A DNA stretch of 64,000 nt from JAMHWF01 sp964371405 (lineage in GTDB: Bacteria > Pseudomonadota > Gammaproteobacteria > Burkholderiales > Burkholderiaceae_C), in contig CAYJLV010000007.1 of assembly GCA_964371405.1 (NCBI GenBank), positions 1-64,000 on the forward strand. Reading direction: 5' to 3'. The notes under the pieces were generated by a model. The model saw only the letters and a program-made list of their open reading frames with translations, had not been told where the DNA came from and did no database searches. Positions 9,962-16,664 of this stretch are shown here, in pieces. The position numbers and the translations under genes were made by a program. How positions within the stretch are numbered: position 1 is the first letter of the stretch; the number at the start of each line of letters is the position of its first letter.

Positions 9962-11199
9962 CTAGAACAGCGCCGCCTGGCGCGCCTCGCCCGCCGCTCG
10001 CGGCGGCGTGAACTGCGCAAGATCGAGTTCCCAGCGTTCGCGATTCAGGCCGAGCCGCGCGCAGGCCTTGTCGACGCGCTGTCGCAGCAGGTCGGCCCAC
10101 ACGCCCTCGCCGTTCATGCGCGCGCCCCAGCGCGCGTCGTAGTCGCGCCCGCCGCGCATTTCGCGCACGCGCGCCAGCACGCGCGCCGCGCGCTGCGGGT
10201 AGTGCTGCTCGAGCCAGCGCTGGAACAGCGGGCTCACCTCCCACGGCAGCCGCAGCACGACAGCGAACGCGCGGCGCGCCCCCCCCCCCGCCCCCCCATC
10301 GAGCAAAACCCACCAAAAGAGCGCGGGGATAAAACCGATAAACCGCGNNNNNNNNNNGGCGGCCCCCCCCCGGGTGCTACCCGGGGGCACCCCCCCCCCG
10401 CCCGCCGCCCCACTGCGCCGAGCACGCGGGCGGCGCCGGCCTCGGCCGCCGCTTCGAGCAAACGCTCGATCTCGAGCTCGTTGATAAACGGGATCACCGG
10501 CGACAGGCTGACACCGACCGGCACGCCAGCCGCAACCAGCGTGCGGATCGTGCGCAGGCGCCGCGCCGGCGCCGCCGCACGCGGCTCCATGATGCGCGCC
10601 AGCGCCGGATCGAGCGTCGTCAGCGAGACGTAGACGGCGACGAGACGGCGCGCCGCCATCGGTGCGATCAGGTCGAGGTCGCGCTCGACGCCCGACGACT
10701 TGGTGACCAGCGAGAACGCATGGCTGGACTCGGCCAGCACTTCGATCACGCCGCGTGTCAGACGCAGACGGCGTTCGACCGGCTGGTAGGCGTCGGTCGC
10801 CGAGCCGACGTTGAGCAGCGTCGGTCGGTAGCGCGACGCTGCGAGCGCTGCGCGCAGCCGCTCGGCGACGTTGACTTTGGCGACGATGCGGGTCTCGAAA
10901 TCGAGGCCGGGCGAGAGATTGAGGTACGAATGCGTCGGCCGCGCGAAGCAATAGATGCAGCCGTGCTCGCAGCCGCGGTAGGGGTTGATCGACAGGTCGA
11001 AAGGGATGTCGGGCGAGTCGTTGGCGGTCAGCACGGAGCGCGCGCTCTCCTCGATGATCTCGGTCGCCCGCGGCGCCTCGACCTCGTCGGCCTGCTGATC
11101 GAGCGCACCCCAGGCGTCATCGAAGGCGCTGCGTTCGTGCACGGCGTAGCGGTGAACGATGGCCCAAGCGGTGCCGCGGCCCTTGAGCGCTGGCTGCAT
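9962..11199 (-). CDS. PA0069-family radical SAM protein (interrupted by an assembly gap)
   Basis: The start ATG at 11199 gives MQPALKGRGTAW; the KGRG close to the N-terminus is typical of the family. The radical-SAM cluster motif CEHGCIYC (C77, C81, C84) is followed by FARPTHSYL, as in SplB-like proteins. The C-terminal part (VVLRLPWEVSPLFQRWLEQH and MRGGRDYDARWGARM) is intact up to the TAG stop at 9962. Between them the frame is broken by 10 Ns (10348-10357) and flanking poly-C, almost certainly an assembly problem and not a pseudogene. The biochemical role of the family is not firmly known; resemblance to spore photoproduct lyase suggests nucleic-acid or nucleotide chemistry. A LexA-like box sits immediately upstream of the ATG. 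dnaB lies upstream on the same strand. Confidence 0.82.
10348..10357. other. Scaffold gap (10 N) with low-quality poly-C flanks
   Basis: Ten Ns are flanked by C-rich homopolymers (around 10279-10297 and 10363-10400) and a short A-rich, non-coding-looking stretch (about 10298-10347). None of this translates into the conserved radical-SAM protein expected at this position. The fixed size of 10 Ns is a scaffolder placeholder, so the true distance is unknown and may be zero or negative. Confidence 0.9.
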
Positions 11200-11200
11200 G

Positions 11201-11216
11201 CTGTAAATATATACAT
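11201..11216 (-). promoter_or_regulatory. LexA (SOS) box-like operator upstream of the radical SAM gene
   Basis: CTGTAAATATATACAT matches 14 of 16 positions of the gammaproteobacterial/betaproteobacterial LexA operator CTGTATATATATACAG, with the CTG half intact and the CAG half reading CAT. It is an isolated AT-rich island in a very GC-rich region. It ends 1 nt before the radical-SAM ATG (11199, minus strand) and 22 nt after the dnaB stop. Binding there would overlap the ribosome entry or start region, so the transcript is expected to have a very short leader. Confidence 0.55.
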
Positions 11217-11237
11217 CCTGCAGCGAAAACGCCAGAA

Positions 11238-12653
11238 TCAGTAATCGTCGCCCGCGCCCGGCGCCAGATTCTCGAAGCGCGTCAGCGGCTTCAAGAAGGC
11301 GAGCTTGACGTCGCCGGTCGGCCCGTTGCGCTGCTTTCCGATGATGATCTCCGCGACGCCCGGCTCCTTCGACTCCTTGTTGTAGTAGTCGTCGCGGTAG
11401 ATGAACATGATGACGTCGGCGTCCTGCTCGATCGCGCCCGACTCGCGCAGGTCGCTCATCATCGGCCGCTTGTCGTTGCGCGACTCGACGCTGCGGTTGA
11501 GCTGCGACAGCGCCATCACCGGGCACTTCAGCTCCTTGGCCAGCGCCTTCAGGCCGCGCGAGATCTCGCCGATCTCGGTGGCGCGGTTCTCGTCGCCGGA
11601 CGACGAGCCGCTCATCAGCTGCAGGTAGTCGACGACGATCAGGCCGAGGCGGCCGCACTGGCGCGCCTGGCGCCGGGCGCGCGCGCGCAGCTCGTTGGAG
11701 TTGAGCGCCGGCGTCTCGTCGATGAAGACGGGCGCCTTGCCGAGCTTGTCGACGGCTTCCGACAATCGGCTCCATTCGTCGTCGGCGAGCTTTCCGGTGC
11801 GCAGGTGCTGCTGGTTGATGCGGCCGAGCGAGCCGACCATGCGCAGCGCCAGTTGCGACGCGCCCATTTCCATCGAGAACACGACGACGGGCAGGCCCTC
11901 GTGCACTGCGACGTTCTCGGCGATATTGAGCGCGAACGCCGTCTTGCCCATCGACGGCCGCGCCGCCAGCACGACCAGATCGCCGGGCTGCAGGCCGGCC
12001 GTCATGCGATCCATCTCGTAGAAGCCGGTGCGCACGCCGGTCACTTCCTCGGCGCCGTTTTCATGCAGTTCGTTGACGCGGTCGATCAGCTGCACGACGA
12101 GCTGGTCCATGCCCTGGAAGCCCTGGCGCGAGCGCGAGCCCTCCTCGCCGATGCGAAAGATGCGCCCCTCGGCCTCGTCGAGGATCTGCGACACCGGCCG
12201 GCCCTGCGGATTGAACGCCGTCGTCGCGATCTCGTCGCTCGCCGCGACGAGCTTGCGCAGGATGGCGCGCTCGCGGACGATTTCGGCATAGCGGCGCAGG
12301 TTGGCCGCGCTCGGCACGCTCTGCGCGAGCGCGTTCAGATAGGTCAGCCCCCCGCACTCGTCGGCCTTGCCGAGGCTTTGCAGGCGCTCGAAGACGGTGA
12401 TCACGTCGGCCGGCCGCGACGCATTGACCAGCGCGCCGATCGCGGCATGGATCAGGCGGTGCTCGTAGCGATAGAAGTCGCTGTCGTTGAGCAGGTCGGC
12501 AGCGCGGTCCCACGCCAGGTTGTCGAGCAGCAGGCCGCCGAGCACGCTCTGCTCGGCCTCGACGGAATGCGGCGGCACACGCAGGCGCGCCACTTCGTCG
12601 TCGCCGCGTGCGGCGGAGGGCAGGTATTCGGGCGGCGAGTAGACGGCGGACAT
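11238..12653 (-). CDS. dnaB: Replicative DNA helicase DnaB
   Basis: 471 residues from ATG 12653 (MSAVYSPPEYLP). The N-terminal DnaB domain (about 25-130, PHSVEAEQSVLGGLLLDN) mediates hexamer and primase contacts. The RecA-like motor has Walker A in ARPSMGKTAFALNIA and Walker B in LIVVDYLQLM, followed by SRGLKALAKEL and ALSQLNRSVE. It unwinds DNA ahead of the replisome, moving 5'-3' on the lagging-strand template. Placement just downstream of the rpsF-priB-rpsR-rplI operon on the same strand is conserved in betaproteobacteria. A strong hairpin at 12778-12808 separates the two units, so dnaB probably has its own promoter. Confidence 0.97.
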   Translation of the reverse strand: MSAVYSPPEYLPSAARGDDEVARLRVPPHSVEAEQSVLGGLLLDNLAWDRAADLLNDSDFYRYEHRLIHAAIGALVNASRPADVITVFERLQSLGKADECGGLTYLNALAQSVPSAANLRRYAEIVRERAILRKLVAASDEIATTAFNPQGRPVSQILDEAEGRIFRIGEEGSRSRQGFQGMDQLVVQLIDRVNELHENGAEEVTGVRTGFYEMDRMTAGLQPGDLVVLAARPSMGKTAFALNIAENVAVHEGLPVVVFSMEMGASQLALRMVGSLGRINQQHLRTGKLADDEWSRLSEAVDKLGKAPVFIDETPALNSNELRARARRQARQCGRLGLIVVDYLQLMSGSSSGDENRATEIGEISRGLKALAKELKCPVMALSQLNRSVESRNDKRPMMSDLRESGAIEQDADVIMFIYRDDYYNKESKEPGVAEIIIGKQRNGPTGDVKLAFLKPLTRFENLAPGAGDDY

Positions 12654-12777
12654 GCGCGCAATGATACGGGCGCTGCTGCCGCGACCGCTGTGGGCAAGCT
12701 TGTGGAAATCCGGGGGAGCGACGGTGGTCGACGAGATGCAGCCGATCGGGCGACGATGCGAGCGGGCGCGGCTCAAA

Positions 12778-12808
12778 GCAGAGGGGCCGGCATGGCCGGC
12801 CCCTCTGC
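12778..12808 (-). terminator. Strong hairpin terminator after rplI
   Basis: A perfect 14-bp stem (12778-12791 pairs with 12795-12808) with an ATG/CAT 3-nt loop lies 22 nt past the rplI stop. On the minus strand it is followed by CTTTGAGC, a short U-containing tail. It most likely ends the rpsF-priB-rpsR-rplI transcript before dnaB. Confidence 0.7.
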
Positions 12809-12830
12809 AGCACTTGCGCCGAGCTTGGCG

Positions 12831-13283
12831 TCAGTCGGTCTCGGCGATCACCGAGACCGTCACGTCGACGACGACATCGGTGTGCGGCGCCACCGACACG
12901 GCGTGCTCGCCGACCGTCTTCAGCGGGCCGGCCGGCATGCGCACCTGCGACTTGTGGACTTCGAAGCCCGCCTTGGCCAGCGCCGCGGCGATGTCGAAGT
13001 TGGTCACCGAGCCGAACAGCCGGCCGTCGACGCCGGCCTTCTGCGCGACGCGCACCGTCTGGCCGGCGAGGCGCTCGCCGAGCGTCTTTGCCTGGTCCAG
13101 CTTGGCGGCAGCGGCGGCCTCGAGTTCGACGCGGCGCGCCTCGAACTCCTTGATCGCGGCATCGGTCGCCCGCTTCGCCTGGCGCGACGGGATCAGGAAG
13201 TTGCGCGCATAGCCGTCCTTGACCTTGACGACGTCGCCGAGGTTGCCGAGGTTGGCCACCTTTTCGAGCAGGATCACTTGCAT
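12831..13283 (-). CDS. rplI: 50S ribosomal protein L9
   Basis: 150 residues, standard length. The N-terminal 23S rRNA-binding domain MQVILLEKVANLGNLGDVV and DGYARNFLIPSRQA is unmistakable. A long connecting helix (about 42-75) leads to the C-terminal domain. L9 binds near the L1 stalk base and influences frame maintenance. It is the last gene of the rpsF operon, 11 nt after rpsR, with AGGAG just before the ATG. Confidence 0.98.
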   Translation of the reverse strand: MQVILLEKVANLGNLGDVVKVKDGYARNFLIPSRQAKRATDAAIKEFEARRVELEAAAAAKLDQAKTLGERLAGQTVRVAQKAGVDGRLFGSVTNFDIAAALAKAGFEVHKSQVRMPAGPLKTVGEHAVSVAPHTDVVVDVTVSVIAETD

Positions 13284-13294
13284 CGCGGTGCTCC

Positions 13295-13585
13295 TCAGGC
13301 CTTGTGCTGGTCGCTGTACGGCAGCATGGCGAGGAAGCGCGCGCGCTTGATCGCCGTCGTCAGCTGCCGCTGGAAGAACGCACGCGTGCCGGTCAGGCGC
13401 GCAGGCGTGATCTTGCCGTTCTCGCCGATGAAGTCACGCAGCGTGTCCATGTCCTTGTAGTCGATCTCCTCGACTCCGGCGACGGTGAAGCGGCAGAAGC
13501 GCTTGCGGCGAAACAGCAGCGACTGCGTGCTGCGCTTGGGTTTGCGGTCCTTGCCGAAACGGCCTTTACCACGGGGCGGGGGCAT
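13295..13585 (-). CDS. rpsR: 30S ribosomal protein S18
   Basis: 96 residues, with an N-terminal basic extension typical of betaproteobacteria (MPPPRGKGRFGKDRKP). The conserved core has YKDMDTLRDFIGENGKI, then TPARLTGTRAFFQRQLTTAI, and the C-terminal KRARFLAMLPYSDQH. S18 pairs with S6 on the 30S platform; both genes are in this operon. It lies 52 nt after priB. Confidence 0.97.
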   Translation of the reverse strand: MPPPRGKGRFGKDRKPKRSTQSLLFRRKRFCRFTVAGVEEIDYKDMDTLRDFIGENGKITPARLTGTRAFFQRQLTTAIKRARFLAMLPYSDQHKA

Positions 13586-13637
13586 ATGACACCTCTTTCC
13601 TTGAATCTTGATCCGGATGCGGATTCGAGCGCCGCGT

Positions 13638-13928
13638 TCACTGCACTTCGGTGATGTGGAACACGACGCCTCTTCCGTTGCGATGGGCGGCGAGAAAACC
13701 GGCGCAATCGAGCTGCGTGCCGACGGCCAGGGCCGTCAGCCGCGCCGTGATCTCACCGATCGCCACCGCGCGCATCTCGAGGGAGACCTTGCGCGGCAGT
13801 CCGGCTTCGCTGACCTGCGACTCGTGCTTCAAGCCCAAGTCCAGCGCAGGCAGCCCGGCCGGGGTGAATCGCAGCGCGCCGCGTTCAGCCAGTTGCGCCT
13901 GCAGAACCAGACGGTTCATGCGGCGCAC
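13638..13928 (-). CDS. priB: Primosomal replication protein PriB
   Basis: 96 residues, a single OB fold related to single-stranded-DNA-binding protein: MNRLVLQAQLAERGALRFTP, GLPALDLGLKHESQV, and a C-terminal AHRNGRGVVFHITEVQ. PriB bridges PriA and DnaT during replication restart. Location between rpsF and rpsR is the classical one. It starts 28 nt after the rpsF stop. Confidence 0.93.
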   Translation of the reverse strand: MRRMNRLVLQAQLAERGALRFTPAGLPALDLGLKHESQVSEAGLPRKVSLEMRAVAIGEITARLTALAVGTQLDCAGFLAAHRNGRGVVFHITEVQ

Positions 13929-13956
13929 CCGACCGGCGCGGACGGCAGCGCCATGC

Positions 13957-14325
13957 TCAGGCCGAAGCCTCCTGCTGCGACGACGCCTTGCGGGCCTCTT
14001 CGCGGTCGACGACCTTCATCATCGGCGACGGCGTCGTGTCGGCCTTGGTCTTGGCGACGGTCAGGTGGCGCAGCACCGCGTCGTTGAAACGAAAGCCGGT
14101 CTCCAGCTCTGTCAGCACGGCGTTGTCGCACTCGATGTTGAAGCACAGGTAGTGCGCCTTCGCCAGCTTCTGGATCATGTAGGCCAGCTGACGCCGGCCC
14201 CAGTCCTCGACGCGGTGCACCTTGCCGCCGCCGGCGGTCACGATGCCCTTGTAGCGCTCCAGCATCGCGGGCACCTGTTCGCTTTGATCCGGATGGATCA
14301 GCAGAACGATCTCGTAGTGACGCAT
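13957..14325 (-). CDS. rpsF: 30S ribosomal protein S6
   Basis: 122 residues from ATG 14325 (MRHYEIVLLIHPDQSEQV), preceded by GAGGAG. The conserved RRQLAYMIQKLAKAHYLCFN and the C-terminal basic and Glu-rich tail are present. S6 forms a heterodimer with S18 on the 30S platform. It is the first gene of rpsF-priB-rpsR-rplI. An upstream -10-like TACAAT at 14406-14411 could start the operon, about 80 nt before the ATG. This leader may also hold the S6:S18 autoregulatory site known from other bacteria; I cannot confirm its structure by eye. Confidence 0.97.
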   Translation of the reverse strand: MRHYEIVLLIHPDQSEQVPAMLERYKGIVTAGGGKVHRVEDWGRRQLAYMIQKLAKAHYLCFNIECDNAVLTELETGFRFNDAVLRHLTVAKTKADTTPSPMMKVVDREEARKASSQQEASA

Positions 14326-14405
14326 TGATACTCCTCGTGGGTTCCAGTGGATGGAAGCTGCGCCGCGCGTCAAATGCGGCTGCAGCAAGGGTGGAAAAAC
14401 CCCTT

Positions 14406-14411
14406 ATTGTA
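14406..14411 (-). promoter_or_regulatory. Possible -10 element for the rpsF operon
   Basis: TACAAT on the minus strand lies between the symporter stop (14421) and rpsF. It matches 5 of 6 bases of TATAAT. No convincing -35 is seen at 16-18 nt, so it is weak evidence. It is the only such hexamer in the short intergenic space. Confidence 0.35.
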
Positions 14412-14420
14412 GCAGCGGCG

Positions 14421-16577
14421 TCAGTGTTCGTCGGGCTGCGGGTAGCGCAGCCGCTCGACGAACTCGCGGCGCGCGGCGTCCGGCGCCCGCGTCGCCAGGC
14501 TGGCCAGCACCAGCACGGCGAAGCCCACCGGCACGCCGAACACGCCGGCAGACATCGGGTCGATGTCCCACCAGCGGCAGTCGGCGAGCGGGCGCTCGAT
14601 GCCGAAGGCGCTGCGCAGCAGCGGCAGGTTGTAGGCCATGTAGCCGGCGCAGACGGCCAGTCCGGAGATCATCGCCAGTGTCGCGCCGAACACGTTGGCG
14701 CGGCGCCAGAAGATGCCCAGCGTCAGCACCGGGAAGAAGGTCGACGCCGCAAGCGAGAACGCGGCCGCGACGAACGGCAGGATGTCGGCGATGCGCAGCG
14801 ACGCGACCCAGGCCGCCAGCAGCGCGACGACGAGCACGAGCACCTTCGTCATCATCACGCGCCGGATCGCCGAAGCGCGCGGGTTCACCAGGCGGTAGTA
14901 GACGTCGTGCGACAGCGCGTTGGCGATCGTCAGCAGCAGACCGTCGGCCGTCGACAGCGCCCCCGCCAGGCCACCGGCGGCGACCAGGCAAGTCACGAAG
15001 AACGGCAGGCCGCCGATCTCGGGCGCGGCGAGCAGGATCAGGTCGGCGCCCAGGCGCAACTCGCCGAGTTGCAGCACGCCGTCGAGGTTGACGTCTTCCA
15101 CCGACACGAACGACGCATCGACGCGCGACCAGCGCCGCAGCCAGTCGGGCAGCTCGGCGAAAGGCGTGCCGACGAGCGTCGCGAACACTTCCTGCTTGAC
15201 GATCAGCACCAGTGCCGGCGCGGCCAGGTACAGCAGCGCGATGAAGAACAGCGACCACGCCACCGAGGTGCGCGCCTCGCGCACCGACGGCGTCGTGTAG
15301 TAGCGCGTCAGCACGTGCGGCATCGCCGCCGTACCCATCATCAGGCACAGCACGAGCGCCAGAAAGTTGCGCCGCGACGCGTCGAAGGCGGCGCGCTCGG
15401 CGGCGCCGCCTCCGGGGTCGCCCGTCGCGTGCGGCAGTGTCTGCGGTGGCAGGCCGGCCAGCGGCAGCGCCTGGCGTCGCGCCGTTTCGAGCTCGCGCCG
15501 GTAGGCCTCGCGCGCCGCCTCATCGGTTCGCGGCAGGCGCGCCAGCCGCCGCTCGGCCTGCTGGATCTGCGCCAGCGGCGCATCCTCGGCCTTCAGCAGC
15601 AGCACCAGCTCCGTCAGCTCGCGACGCTGCGCCTGCATCGCGGTGGGGACGTCGGCGAGCCGGCGCTCGGCCTCGTCGGCGCGGAGCTGCTGGTGACGGC
15701 GCACGTCGATCTCGGCCGGGTCGGCGGCCAGACGCTGCTCGAGGCGGCTCACGCGCTCGAGCTGTTCGGCGTGTGCGAAAGGCAGCTGCGGCCGGCCGAC
15801 CTGGTTCCACGACATCCACACGACCGGCACCAGGTAGGCGATGATCATCACGATGTACTGCGCGACCTGCGTCCACGTCACCGCGCGCATGCCGCCGAGG
15901 AACGAGCAGACGAGCACGCCGCCGAGGCCGACGAAGATGCCGATCTCGAAGCTGAAGCCCGTCAGGTGCGACGTGATCAGGCCGACGCCGTAGATCTGCA
16001 CCACGACGTAGACGAACGAGACGACGATCGTCGCGACGACCCCCACGACGCGCGGCAGCCGGCCGTAGCGCGCGCCGATGAAGTCGGGCACCGTGAACTG
16101 GCCGAAGCGCCGCAGGTACGGAGCCAGCAGCAGCGCGACCAGGCAGTAGCCGCCGGTCCAGCCGACGATATAGGCCAGTCCTGCATACCCCTGCAAGTAC
16201 AGCACGCCGGCCATGCCGATGAACGACGCGGCCGACATCCAGTCGGCCGCCGTCGCCATGCCGTTGTAAATCGCCGGCACACGCCGGCCGGCGACGTAGT
16301 ACTCCGTCTCGTCCGTCGTGCGGCACAGCAGGCCGATCAGCGCATAGATGCCGACCGTGCCGAGCAGGAAGGCCGCGCCGATCCAGCCGCGCGACCCGCC
16401 GAGGCGCTCGGCCAGCGCGACCGCGCCGATGAAGACGACGACACCGAGCGTGAACAACGCGTAGCGCCGGTGCAGCGCACGCGCGAAGCTGCGCGCCGCC
16501 GCGCCGGCTTCGCCCCGCCCGGCGTCGCGTCGGGGCGACTCGGTCGGGGTGGCGAGGTCGGCGGGCATGGCGCGCAT
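14421..16577 (-). CDS. Sodium:solute symporter (VC_2705-like subfamily) with a large cytosolic/coiled-coil insertion and EF-hand-like loop
   Basis: 718 residues; a second ATG three codons in is equally possible. It is an SSS-family (TC 2.A.21) integral membrane transporter with about 13 membrane segments. Conserved pieces include EYYVAGRRVPAIYNGMATAA, ADWMSAASFIGMAG, QFTVPDFIGARYG and AGALSTADGLLLTIANALSH. Transport of a small organic acid such as acetate or lactate is typical of relatives, but the substrate is not provable here. Residues about 265-400 form a hydrophilic Glu/Arg/Leu-rich stretch that should be a coiled coil. Residues 495-506 (DVNLDGVLQLGE) fit the canonical EF-hand calcium loop. 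No small DUF4212-type partner gene is adjacent. It is upstream of, and on the same strand as, rpsF. Confidence 0.85.
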   Translation of the reverse strand: MRAMPADLATPTESPRRDAGRGEAGAAARSFARALHRRYALFTLGVVVFIGAVALAERLGGSRGWIGAAFLLGTVGIYALIGLLCRTTDETEYYVAGRRVPAIYNGMATAADWMSAASFIGMAGVLYLQGYAGLAYIVGWTGGYCLVALLLAPYLRRFGQFTVPDFIGARYGRLPRVVGVVATIVVSFVYVVVQIYGVGLITSHLTGFSFEIGIFVGLGGVLVCSFLGGMRAVTWTQVAQYIVMIIAYLVPVVWMSWNQVGRPQLPFAHAEQLERVSRLEQRLAADPAEIDVRRHQQLRADEAERRLADVPTAMQAQRRELTELVLLLKAEDAPLAQIQQAERRLARLPRTDEAAREAYRRELETARRQALPLAGLPPQTLPHATGDPGGGAAERAAFDASRRNFLALVLCLMMGTAAMPHVLTRYYTTPSVREARTSVAWSLFFIALLYLAAPALVLIVKQEVFATLVGTPFAELPDWLRRWSRVDASFVSVEDVNLDGVLQLGELRLGADLILLAAPEIGGLPFFVTCLVAAGGLAGALSTADGLLLTIANALSHDVYYRLVNPRASAIRRVMMTKVLVLVVALLAAWVASLRIADILPFVAAAFSLAASTFFPVLTLGIFWRRANVFGATLAMISGLAVCAGYMAYNLPLLRSAFGIERPLADCRWWDIDPMSAGVFGVPVGFAVLVLASLATRAPDAARREFVERLRYPQPDEH

Positions 16578-16664
16578 TGTCGCGGGTTCGCGCGGCGCAG
16601 CGATCAGGGATAGCCTGCGGCGCTGCGCTGCTGCGCCGCCGTTCCGAGCGTCGCGGCGAACCGG

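Noticed and set aside
10298..10347. A-rich stretch beside the scaffold gap as possible foreign DNA
   Set aside because: It is only about 50 nt, adjoins Ns and poly-C, and interrupts a conserved gene; an assembly error is far more likely.
12654..12776. DnaA-box-like sequence upstream of dnaB (ATTTCCACA)
   Set aside because: Two mismatches to TTATCCACA, single copy, no cluster of boxes; no support for an origin.
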